A program made the translations under genes and the position numbers. The notes beneath the pieces are model-generated. The model did no database searches. It had not been told where the DNA came from and worked only from the letters and a program-made list of their open reading frames with translations. Shown here one piece after another: positions 25,524 to 32,868 of a stretch of 64,000 nucleotides of DNA; within the stretch, counting starts at the first letter, position 1, and every line of letters starts with the position of its first letter. The stretch comes from Cytobacillus horneckiae (lineage in GTDB: Bacteria > Bacillota > Bacilli > Bacillales > Cytobacillaceae): positions 1-64,000 of the forward strand of contig NZ_PISD01000020.1 of the NCBI RefSeq assembly GCF_002835735.1. Reading direction: 5' to 3'.

Positions 25524-26549
25524 TTGAATTTAACAAAAGAAGATAAAATTCTTGAAGTGAAAAATCTATGTACCTCCTTTTTTACTGATGAAGGAGAAGT
25601 GAAGGCTGTTGATGGAGTAGATTTATCAATTGAAAAAGGGAAAACATTAGGCATTGTTGGTGAATCAGGATCCGGGAAGAGTATTACTTCTCTGAGTATC
25701 CTTCGATTATTGCAAGAGCCTGCTGGCAGAATTAAAGAAGGGGAAGTCATATTTAAGGGCGAGGATTTAGTTAAGAAGACGAAAAAACAAATGAGAGAGA
25801 TTCGCGGAAATAATATATCAATGATTTTCCAGGAACCGATGACCTCGCTAAATCCAACACTTACATGCGGAGAGCAAATTGCAGAATCTATTCGAATCCA
25901 CCAAAAGCTGAATAAAAAGAAGGCATGGGCTAAGGCGGTGGATATGTTAAAGCTCGTTGGAATTCCTTCGCCTGAAAAAAGAGCTAAGCAATATCCATTT
26001 GAACTTTCAGGGGGAATGAGGCAGCGTGTCATGATTGCCATTTCATTAGCTTGCAACCCTGAATTATTAATTGCAGATGAGCCAACAACAGCATTGGATG
26101 TAACAATCCAAGCGCAAATTTTGGAATTAATAAAAAATCTGCAGAAAGAATTGGGCACTTCTTTAATGATTATCACACATGATTTAGGCGTAGTCGCAGA
26201 AATGTGCGATAAAGTAGCAGTTATGTATTGCGGCAAAGTAGTTGAATATGCGGATGTAAAAACGATTTTCACTAATCCAAAACATCCTTATACGATTGGA
26301 CTATTGAATTCGGTACCAAAGCATGATGAGGATGTTGAAGGTGATTTGTCAATTATCCCTGGATCTGTGCCTAATCCTTTTCATCTTCCAGAAGGATGCC
26401 GTTTTGCTCCGAGATGTCCGCATGCAAAGGAAATATGCCTTACCAAGCTTCCGCATCTTGAGGAAACATTTGATGGCGATAAAGTTCGTTGCTGGATTCA
26501 TTCAGAGGAATGGGAAAAACAAGGTAAGGCGGTGAATGCACATGAGTAA
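25524..26549 (+). CDS. Peptide ABC transporter ATP-binding protein (DppD/OppD family)
   Basis: A 341-residue ATPase starting at TTG with GGTGG upstream. Walker A is GESGSGKS, the signature is LSGGMRQRV, and Walker B is LLIADEPT. The C-terminal oligopeptide-transport extension carries the CRFAPRCPHAKEIC cysteine motif, which binds an Fe-S cluster in some homologues. Its 3' end overlaps the next gene, implying translational coupling. Confidence 0.93.
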   Translation: MNLTKEDKILEVKNLCTSFFTDEGEVKAVDGVDLSIEKGKTLGIVGESGSGKSITSLSILRLLQEPAGRIKEGEVIFKGEDLVKKTKKQMREIRGNNISMIFQEPMTSLNPTLTCGEQIAESIRIHQKLNKKKAWAKAVDMLKLVGIPSPEKRAKQYPFELSGGMRQRVMIAISLACNPELLIADEPTTALDVTIQAQILELIKNLQKELGTSLMIITHDLGVVAEMCDKVAVMYCGKVVEYADVKTIFTNPKHPYTIGLLNSVPKHDEDVEGDLSIIPGSVPNPFHLPEGCRFAPRCPHAKEICLTKLPHLEETFDGDKVRCWIHSEEWEKQGKAVNAHE

Positions 26550-27531
26550 TCAGGCACTATTAGAGGTGAAAGAGTTAAAGCAATATTTTCCTATTAAAGG
26601 AGGAGTTTTTGGCCGAACTGTTAATCATGTCAAAGCAGTTGATGATATAAGTTTTACCGTAAATGAAGGAGAGACAGTTAGTATTGTAGGAGAGTCCGGT
26701 TGCGGAAAATCTACCACAGGACGTGCGATATTAAGATTGGATAATCCTTATTCAGGCAATGTGCTTTTTGAAGGTGAAGATTTAATTTCACTGAGCAAAG
26801 CACAAATGAGAAAAAAACGGAAAGATTTGCAAATAATTTTTCAGGATCCATACGCTTCGTTAAATCCAAGACAGACGGTCAGCCAAATTCTTGAAGAGGC
26901 AATGGAGATACAAAGCGTTGTACCGAGGAAGGATAGGCGCAAAAAAATTCAGGAGCTATTGGAAACAGTCGGTATTGGCGCACATCAAATGGATCGGTAT
27001 CCCCATGAATTTAGTGGAGGACAACGACAAAGAATCGGAATTGCCAGAGCGTTATCAGTAAATCCGAAGCTGATTGTATGTGATGAAGCGGTATCTGCAC
27101 TCGATGTGTCCATACAAGCACAAGTATTGAATTTATTAAAGGATTTGCAAAGGCAATTTAAATTAACTTATTTGTTTATTTCCCATGATTTAGGTGTAGT
27201 GCGCCATATCTCTGATCGAATTATCGTGATGTATTTAGGGAAAATTGTAGAAATAGCAGATAAAAAAGCATTGTTTGACGACCCGAAGCATCCGTATACT
27301 CAAGCGCTATTATCAGCCATTCCAAGCACAAATATTGCAGAGAAAAAAGAACGCATCATTTTAAAAGGGGATGTGCCTTCACCAATTGATCCGCCAGTAG
27401 GCTGTCGATTCCATACCCGCTGTCCATATGCATTTGAACGCTGTGCAGTGGAAGAACCAAAATTAATGAATGTTGGGAATGGTGGTTTTCAACAAGTGGC
27501 TTGTCATTTAATGGACGAGCAAGCGAAATAA
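26542..27531 (+). CDS. Peptide ABC transporter ATP-binding protein (DppF/OppF family)
   Basis: A 329-residue ATPase paired with the preceding one. Walker A is GESGCGKST, the signature is FSGGQRQRIGI, and Walker B is LIVCDEAVSALD. The C-terminal CRFHTRCPYAFERC motif is intact. An in-frame ATG at 26536 is an alternative; 26542 has the better spacing to GGCGGTG. It overlaps the upstream gene by 8 nt. A terminator closes the operon. Confidence 0.93.
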   Translation: MSNQALLEVKELKQYFPIKGGVFGRTVNHVKAVDDISFTVNEGETVSIVGESGCGKSTTGRAILRLDNPYSGNVLFEGEDLISLSKAQMRKKRKDLQIIFQDPYASLNPRQTVSQILEEAMEIQSVVPRKDRRKKIQELLETVGIGAHQMDRYPHEFSGGQRQRIGIARALSVNPKLIVCDEAVSALDVSIQAQVLNLLKDLQRQFKLTYLFISHDLGVVRHISDRIIVMYLGKIVEIADKKALFDDPKHPYTQALLSAIPSTNIAEKKERIILKGDVPSPIDPPVGCRFHTRCPYAFERCAVEEPKLMNVGNGGFQQVACHLMDEQAK

Positions 27532-27538
27532 ATAATAA

Positions 27539-27577
27539 TCGGTTAGTCGCTGCGGCGCTGACCGGTTTTTTATTTTT
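27539..27577 (+). terminator. Terminator of the peptide transporter operon
   Basis: CGGTTAGTCGC and GCGCTGACCG form a stem with a G-T pair and a bulge, followed by T6. Confidence 0.8.
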
Positions 27578-27598
27578 ATCTAATAGAAAAACATAAAG

Positions 27599-27706
27599 CT
27601 TTTGGCGTGTTAAAAGGGAAATTAGTCCTTAGGAATGATACTAAGCATAAAGCCGCATAAGTTGCCTAAGGAATTTGCTATGCCAAGTTTTTTTAATAAT
27701 ATGGAA
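27599..27706 (+). repeat. Diverged copy A of a short sequence, left flank of the transporter islet
   Basis: TTTGGCG, TTAAAAGGGAAATT, CTTAG and ATAAAGCCGCATA occur here in the same order and at similar spacing as at 31454-31560. The identity looks like roughly 70% by eye. In the frame where copy B is open, copy A reads FGVLKGKLVL and then hits stops. The two copies bracket the metT and symporter genes. This may be a degraded fragment of one duplicated gene. Confidence 0.55.
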
Positions 27707-28009
27707 AATGCGATTTGCCGAATGATTGGATAGTTTAGAGGGGAATGTCTTTTTTTCAATAAGCGGAAAAAGCCTACTTAGATAGCCTATCATTATATAC
27801 ACAGATATCAAATCAGAAGATCGAATGCCAGTCAGAAAAATGAGGAGCTGATCTATGGGGAGCAGGTTCTCACATCCCGCCTATCCCTGAATGACCTTGT
27901 CTATCCTTGGGAAAAACCGCCATGCAAATACTTTACGATATCCCTTGCGTAAATGGTTGTTATACGTTACTCTTATACTTGCTTTCTAAAAAGAGAATAT
28001 GATGATCTT
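27707..28009 (+). other. Gap upstream of the first S-box
   Basis: No ORF with a ribosome site is convincing. A start-less open frame of about 55 codons ends at 27950-27952 and could be a gene remnant or chance. A promoter for the riboswitch must lie here, but I could not choose one confidently. Confidence 0.35.
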
Positions 28010-28111
28010 CTTATCAAGAGAGACGGAGGGACTGGCCCTAAGATGTCTCGGCAGCAGACTTACAGTAAGTGCTGTGCCAAATCCAGCAGGTGGATGAGCC
28101 TGAAAGATAAG
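28010..28111 (+). promoter_or_regulatory. SAM-I (S-box) riboswitch upstream of metT
   Basis: The leader has CTTATCAAGAG at its 5' side, then GACGGAGGGACTGGCCC, CTCGGCAGC and a 3' GATAAGGAGG that closes P1. These are the conserved SAM-I aptamer blocks in order. A terminator hairpin starts 20 nt later. High S-adenosylmethionine should favour termination and switch off the transporter. Confidence 0.95.
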
Positions 28112-28130
28112 GAGGGTGTTTTATAGATTA

Positions 28131-28176
28131 AAAGACCTCTTCTTGTTGACATGTATAACAGGAAGAGGTCTTTTTT
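28131..28176 (+). terminator. Riboswitch-controlled terminator of metT
   Basis: AAAGACCTCTTC and GAAGAGGTCTTT, with a long loop, are followed by T6. It sits between the aptamer and the metT start codon. Confidence 0.92.
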
Positions 28177-28220
28177 ACATTTTAGCTTTAGCACATTACA
28201 TTTACAAAGAGGTGTACATC

Positions 28221-29537
28221 ATGAATGCAAATCAAAAAGGAAATCCATGGGCATTATTGCCGTTTCTCGTTTTTTTAGTGTTATTTATAGGCTCCGGCGT
28301 CATTACAGGTGACTTCTATACCTTTCCCGTCATCGTGGCTATATCAATAGCTGGGGCGGCTGCCCTGGCCATGAACCGGAAGGAATCATTCAGCGAAAAA
28401 GTAGAAATCTTTTGTAAGGGCGCCGGGGATTCCAATATCATGCTGATGGTTGTCATTTTCCTTCTTGCAGGCGGATTTGCAGAAGTGGCCAATGGAATGG
28501 GGGCAGTAGAGTCAACCGTTAATTTCGCATTATCGGTTGTTCCCCAAAACCTGCTGTTGGTAGGCATTTTCCTCATTGCCTGCTTCATTTCCCTTTCAAT
28601 GGGTACTAGCGTGGGAACTATCGTGGCGCTGGCACCAATCGGGGTTGGAATCAGTGAGCAAACGGATATCTCGCTTGCTCTTTCCATGGCAACTGTCATT
28701 GGAGGAGCGATGTTCGGGGACAACCTGTCCTTCATCTCGGATACAACCATTGCCTCTGTTCGAACACAAGGAACGAAAATGAAAGATAAATTCAAGGTGA
28801 ATTTTTTCATTGTCCTGCCGGCAGCGGTCATCACATGTATCATCCTTGGCATATTAACGATGGGGGAACAGGCGGATATTTCGGAACAGTCTTATAGCTG
28901 GGTGAAAATTCTCCCATACATGTTTGTGCTGATCACAGCGCTTGCGGGACTCAACGTATTCCTTGTCCTTGCGCTTGGAATTTTGTTTGCCGGAATCATT
29001 GGACTTGCGGACGGCAGTTACAAATTGATGGGAGTTATTCAAAAGGTTGGGGAAGGCATGGCGGGTATGTACGAAATTTCTTTTCTTGCCATCCTGATTG
29101 CCGGAATGGTGGCCGTCATCAAGCATAACGGCGGCATTGATTTTCTACTTCACACCATGACCCGTAATATAAAGTCTAAACAAGGGGCAGAATTCAGCAT
29201 TGCCGGTTTGGTCAGCTTAACGAACCTCTCCACGGCCAATAATACCATTTCCATTGTGATTGCCGGTCCGCTTGCCAAGAATATAGCGGATAAGTTTGGT
29301 ATTGACCCTCGGAAGTCAGCCAGTGTACTCGACCTCTTTGCCTGCTGCATACAGGGTCTCATCCCATATGGAGCGCAATTGCTGGTAGCAGCGGGAGTTG
29401 CGAAAATTTCACCTGTTAGCATCCTGCCATATTCGTACTATCCTTTCTTAATCGCGATATGCGGAGTCGTCGCCATTCTAATTGGATTCCCGCGTTTCAA
29501 AAAGAAGGCAGCAATGGAATATACAGTAGAAAAATAA
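28221..29537 (+). CDS. metT: NhaC-family transporter, probable methionine importer MetT
   Basis: A 438-residue integral membrane protein of the NhaC Na+/H+ antiporter family, with about 11-12 hydrophobic helices and the MGTSVGTIVALAPIG and MFGDNLSFISDTTIAS motifs. Its S-box leader argues for a methionine-related substrate. S-box-regulated NhaC-type proteins have been predicted to be methionine transporters (MetT). The ATG at 28221, 10 nt after AAAGAGG, is chosen; an in-frame start at 28116 would lie inside the riboswitch expression platform. Codons are more G/C-ending than in neighbouring genes, which suggests transfer. A plain cation exchanger remains possible. Confidence 0.82.
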   Translation: MNANQKGNPWALLPFLVFLVLFIGSGVITGDFYTFPVIVAISIAGAAALAMNRKESFSEKVEIFCKGAGDSNIMLMVVIFLLAGGFAEVANGMGAVESTVNFALSVVPQNLLLVGIFLIACFISLSMGTSVGTIVALAPIGVGISEQTDISLALSMATVIGGAMFGDNLSFISDTTIASVRTQGTKMKDKFKVNFFIVLPAAVITCIILGILTMGEQADISEQSYSWVKILPYMFVLITALAGLNVFLVLALGILFAGIIGLADGSYKLMGVIQKVGEGMAGMYEISFLAILIAGMVAVIKHNGGIDFLLHTMTRNIKSKQGAEFSIAGLVSLTNLSTANNTISIVIAGPLAKNIADKFGIDPRKSASVLDLFACCIQGLIPYGAQLLVAAGVAKISPVSILPYSYYPFLIAICGVVAILIGFPRFKKKAAMEYTVEK

Positions 29538-29575
29538 AGAAAGGACCCGGGTCGCAAATGATCCGGGTCCTTTTA
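29538..29575 (+). terminator. Terminator after metT
   Basis: AAAGGACCCGG and CCGGGTCCTTTT form an 11-bp stem with T4. Confidence 0.9.
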
Positions 29576-29775
29576 TGTGCATGCCGTCTAATGACTTTAT
29601 CGTGCAGGGTAAATTCCGGTGCAGAAGATTTCCTGTTTCGGAAACTCCTTTTTTAATGTATACTCCATGATAGTGTACGTTCTAAGTAGAAAGGGTAATA
29701 AAGAAGAGAGCAGTGATGACTGTGGATATTATTCCGTATATTAATACAAGAGGTTAACAGAGGTGGTTGTTTGTT

Positions 29776-31200
29776 ATGGAGATGTTAGAAACGGTTATTA
29801 GTACGTTGAATAATGCATTATGGTCATACATATTGATTATTTTGCTGATTGGCATGGGTCTTTATTTTACCTTCCGGACCAAGTTCGTTCAATTCAGGAT
29901 GGTAAAGGAAATGTTCAAGCTTTTGGGGGAAGGTGCCACTGCAGATAAAAAAGGGGTATCATCTTTCCAGGCTTTTTGTATCAGTACGGCTTCACGGGTC
30001 GGAACAGGTAATCTGGCGGGTGTCGCCATCGCCATTACGACGGGGGGGCCGGGTGCTGTTTTTTGGATGTGGCTTATTGCTCTTATTGGTTCTGCATCCG
30101 CTTTCGTGGAAACCACTCTTGCCCAGATTTATAAGGTGAAGGATGGTGATGCCTTCCGCGGAGGTCCGGCCTATTATATGGAAAAGGCGTTGAATGCTCG
30201 CTGGATGGGAATCACATTCGCGGTGCTAATTTCATTGACCTTCGGACTGGCGTTCAATTCTGTGCAGGCCAATACCATCACAAGTGCCTTACATGAATCA
30301 TTTGGCATTTCAAAATGGGTGATGGCGCTCATTTTGGCTGTCGTGACGGCCGTCATCATATTCGGCGGGATAAAAACGATTGCGAAAGTATCTGAAGTCA
30401 TTGTCCCGATCATGGCAGGAGCCTATGTATTGGTTGCCTTGGTTGTTATCATCATGAATATTAAGGAGCTACCTAGTATCTTTGCCTTAATATTTGAAAG
30501 TGCCTTTGGCATTAGCGAAGTGGCAGGCGGTGCCCTTGGCGCTGCCATGATGAACGGAATCAAGCGCGGACTTTTTTCCAACGAAGCAGGGATGGGGAGC
30601 GCACCGAATGCAGGTGCGACGGCGGATGTCAGCCATCCGGTGAAACAGGGCCTCATTCAGTCCCTTGGTGTCTTTGTCGATACACTTGTCATTTGCAGCT
30701 CGACGGCCTTCATCATCTTATTCTCCGGACTGTATACTTCCAAGGAGTCGGATGGAATTGTCCTCACTCAAAATGCACTTGGGACAAGCCTGGGTTCATG
30801 GGCAGGAATCTTCCTGGCGATCATTGTCCTTTTATTCGCGTTCAGCTCTATTTTAGGAAACTACTATTATGGTGAATCTAATATTGGCTTTATCAATGAA
30901 AATAAGATTTGGCTCCATATTTACAGGGGTGCTGTAGTGGGAATGGTCGTATTCGGTTCCCTTGCTTCCCTGCAGTTTGTTTGGAATCTGGCCGACCTGC
31001 TTATGGGACTGATGGCCATCATTAACCTTATTGCCATTGCCCTTCTTGGGAAGATTGCCTTTGCTGCATTGGCGGATTATCAAAAACAAAAGAAAAGCGG
31101 AAAGGATCCTGTCTTCCATGTGAACAATATTAAAGGATTGAAGAATGTGGAATGCTGGGGAGACCAAGCCGATCAAGCTGTCAAAAATGAAGATAGATGA
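29776..31200 (+). CDS. Alanine/glycine:cation symporter (AGCS family)
   Basis: A 474-residue sodium- or proton-coupled amino-acid symporter. Family motifs are GTGNLAGVAIAITTGGPGA, FRGGPAYYMEKAL, GIKRGLFSNEAGMGSAPNA and an ILGNYYYGESN block. There are about 10-11 membrane helices. The ATG at 29776 follows GAGGTGG by about 9 nt. Base composition resembles metT rather than the surrounding genes. It has no S-box of its own and starts about 200 nt after the metT terminator. The substrate (Ala, Gly or D-Ala) is not resolved. Confidence 0.9.
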   Translation: MEMLETVISTLNNALWSYILIILLIGMGLYFTFRTKFVQFRMVKEMFKLLGEGATADKKGVSSFQAFCISTASRVGTGNLAGVAIAITTGGPGAVFWMWLIALIGSASAFVETTLAQIYKVKDGDAFRGGPAYYMEKALNARWMGITFAVLISLTFGLAFNSVQANTITSALHESFGISKWVMALILAVVTAVIIFGGIKTIAKVSEVIVPIMAGAYVLVALVVIIMNIKELPSIFALIFESAFGISEVAGGALGAAMMNGIKRGLFSNEAGMGSAPNAGATADVSHPVKQGLIQSLGVFVDTLVICSSTAFIILFSGLYTSKESDGIVLTQNALGTSLGSWAGIFLAIIVLLFAFSSILGNYYYGESNIGFINENKIWLHIYRGAVVGMVVFGSLASLQFVWNLADLLMGLMAIINLIAIALLGKIAFAALADYQKQKKSGKDPVFHVNNIKGLKNVECWGDQADQAVKNEDR

Positions 31201-31245
31201 ACCGCTTAAATAAATGAGACTGCCCCACATCGGGATCTGAAATGC

Positions 31246-31409
31246 AAGAGACTGGGACATAACTAAATGAACCATTCTTAAAACCGAATCAGTACTAATT
31301 TAATTAAGCGATGTTATTAAATAAACCGACTATTACGAAACTCTAAATCAGAATTTCGCATGATAGCTCGGTTTTTTCAATGCCTGAAATACTTCTGTCC
31401 AAGCCTCTT
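31246..31409. mobile_element. MITE-like remnant with inverted terminal repeats
   Basis: AAGAGACTGGGACATAA (31246-31262) and TTCTGTCCAAGCCTCTT (31393-31409) are imperfect inverted repeats about 165 bp apart. GAGRCTGGGACA ends are familiar from IS1182-like insertion-sequence borders in Bacillales, from memory. Between them lies a long imperfect hairpin, ACCGACTAT to ATAGCTCGGT, followed by T6 (31325-31376). No transposase is encoded. It sits at the right edge of the metT islet. Confidence 0.55.
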
Positions 31410-31432
31410 TTTAGTACCTAATTTTTTAAAAG

Positions 31433-31618
31433 GAATGGGGAAGTATAAAATTTTTTGGCGATTTAAAAGGGAAATTCGTTCTTAGTAAAGCTATCTATGA
31501 TAAAGCCGCATATGAAAATCTAAGGCCTTTACGAACGGCAAGATTTTCTAATAAATATGTACGTTCGTTCATCCCTGCTTTGGAGTATAAAGATAATATA
31601 GCGTATCATAGTATATAA
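31433..31618 (+). pseudogene. Copy B of the short flanking sequence; start-less gene remnant
   Basis: A frame of about 60 codons is open to the stop at 31616-31618 but has no start codon or ribosome site. It contains FFGDLKGKFVLSKAIYDKAA and ends LEYKDNIAYHSI. It reads like the C-terminus of a real protein of unknown family. The nucleotide sequence resembles copy A at 27599-27706. Confidence 0.45.
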
Positions 31619-31647
31619 TGAATATTGGCAGTGATGGAGGTGGCATG

Positions 31648-32268
31648 ATGGAAATAAAGCAGTTAGTTGAACAACTTTCAGACCGCAAGCCCGTTATTTT
31701 AGGCAGTGAACAATTCGCAAAATTTGCTGTCCTTCTTCCTCTAATTGAAAAGGAAGGTCAGACACATATTTTGTTTGAAGTAAGGTCGCTTAAAATGAGG
31801 AGGCAGCCAGGCGAGATCTGCTTTCCCGGCGGTCGTGTGGATGAAGGAGATAAAAACGAAAAGTATACAGCCGTGAGGGAAACCACCGAAGAACTAGGTA
31901 TTACAGAACAGGAAATTGAGGTGTTTGCTTCACTTGATTATATGATTACTCCATTTAAAACTATTATATATCCGTACGTAGGCAGGTTGCCAAACAGCCC
32001 AAGTTTTACTCCGAATCCGTCTGAAGTAGAGGAGGTATTTACAGTGCCGATTAAGCACTTCTTGAATGAGGGAGCAAAAATCCATTATATTGACTTCAAA
32101 CCGGAGCTAAATGGTGATTTCCCGTATCATCAAATACCTGGTGGAGAAAAGTATAAATGGCAATCTCGGAAGATGGAAGAGGTATTTTATTATTACGAGG
32201 ATCGTGTAATATGGGGATTAACGGCAAGAATACTTCAGCATTTCTTAACCTTAATTCAAAAAAATTGA
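31648..32268 (+). CDS. Nudix hydrolase, CoA pyrophosphatase type
   Basis: A 206-residue Nudix enzyme of the NudL/YeaB subgroup, which cleaves coenzyme A to phosphopantetheine and adenosine 3',5'-bisphosphate. The subgroup motif is visible: MRRQPGEICFPGGRVDEGD runs into TAVRETTEELGI, the Mg-binding Nudix helix. The ATG at 31648 is chosen because GGAGG is 7 nt upstream; ATG 31645 and an earlier in-frame ATG at 31618 are less well placed. No overlap with the S-box operon that follows, but a CoA link to it is intriguing. Confidence 0.87.
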   Translation: MEIKQLVEQLSDRKPVILGSEQFAKFAVLLPLIEKEGQTHILFEVRSLKMRRQPGEICFPGGRVDEGDKNEKYTAVRETTEELGITEQEIEVFASLDYMITPFKTIIYPYVGRLPNSPSFTPNPSEVEEVFTVPIKHFLNEGAKIHYIDFKPELNGDFPYHQIPGGEKYKWQSRKMEEVFYYYEDRVIWGLTARILQHFLTLIQKN

Positions 32269-32321
32269 GAATAAGATCGGCATTCATACAAGCCTATTTA
32301 GAAAAAATTTTCAAAAAACTA

Positions 32322-32350
32322 TTGACTGCATTAATTGAAAAGTATATCAT
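32322..32350 (+). promoter_or_regulatory. Promoter of the first serial S-box leader
   Basis: TTGACT (32322-32327), a 17-bp spacer and TATCAT (32345-32350) precede the aptamer by about 20 nt. Confidence 0.75.
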
Positions 32351-32370
32351 GAAATTCAATTAGAATATGA

Positions 32371-32478
32371 ATCTTCTTATCAAGAGAGGTGGAGGGACTG
32401 ACCCTATGAAGCCTCGGCAACCAGCAATATTTGCACGGTGCCAATTTCAGAGGAAAGATACTTTCCAAAGATGAGAGG
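32371..32478 (+). promoter_or_regulatory. SAM-I (S-box) riboswitch, first of two in series
   Basis: CTTATCAAGAGAGGTGGAGG, GACTGACCCTATGAAGC, CTCGGCAACC and GGTGCCAA occur in the SAM-I order, closed by AAGAT. It is followed by its own terminator, and no ORF lies between this leader and the second one. It is either the upstream half of a two-riboswitch leader or an orphan whose gene was lost. Confidence 0.95.
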
Positions 32479-32508
32479 CGGTAGACTTTGAATCATGTAT
32501 TCAAGCAT

Positions 32509-32539
32509 CCCCTTCTGTCTTTGGCAGAAGGGGTTTTTA
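32509..32539 (+). terminator. Terminator of the first serial S-box
   Basis: CCCCTTCTG and CAGAAGGGG form a perfect 9-bp stem with T5. Confidence 0.92.
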
Positions 32540-32615
32540 TTTGGAATAAGCCATGCTAAATATTATATTATAATAGTTGTTTTATTTAGAAAATAGATTA
32601 ATTTCAGAATAGTAA

Positions 32616-32644
32616 TTGACGAGTCGACAGTTTTTTACTATAAT
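32616..32644 (+). promoter_or_regulatory. Internal promoter before the second S-box
   Basis: TTGACG (32616-32621), a 17-bp spacer and a perfect TATAAT (32639-32644). It lies between the first terminator and the second aptamer, so the second leader can be transcribed on its own. Confidence 0.85.
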
Positions 32645-32686
32645 TCTTTTTGTGGTTAAAGTTTTAAAGTATTACTCAATTAAATA

Positions 32687-32800
32687 ATTCTTATCAAGAG
32701 TGACGGAGGGATCAGGCCCGATGAAGTCCGGCAACCTTCAAGCATATGCTTGAAAAGGTGCTAAATCCTGCAGACGTTTAGTCTGGCAGATAAGATGAGG
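32687..32800 (+). promoter_or_regulatory. SAM-I (S-box) riboswitch, second of two in series
   Basis: TTCTTATCAAGAGTGACGGA, GGGATCAGGCCC, CCGGCAACC, AAGGTGCTAAATCC and a closing GATAAGATGAGG follow the SAM-I consensus closely. P3 is extended by a perfect AAGCATATGCTT hairpin. It controls the operon starting at 32869. Confidence 0.97.
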
Positions 32801-32831
32801 CCCCCTCTTCTATCTGGAGAGGGGTTTTTAT
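32801..32831 (+). terminator. Terminator of the second serial S-box
   Basis: CCCCTC and GAGGGG form the core of a stem followed by T5, 38 nt before the metY start codon. Confidence 0.9.
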
Positions 32832-32868
32832 TTTATAATTCATTACAAAATTAAGAGGAGAGATTAAA

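Noticed and set aside
28116-28220. N-terminal extension of MetT to 28116
   Set aside because: It would be encoded by the riboswitch terminator. The ATG at 28221 has a proper ribosome site and begins the conserved protein.
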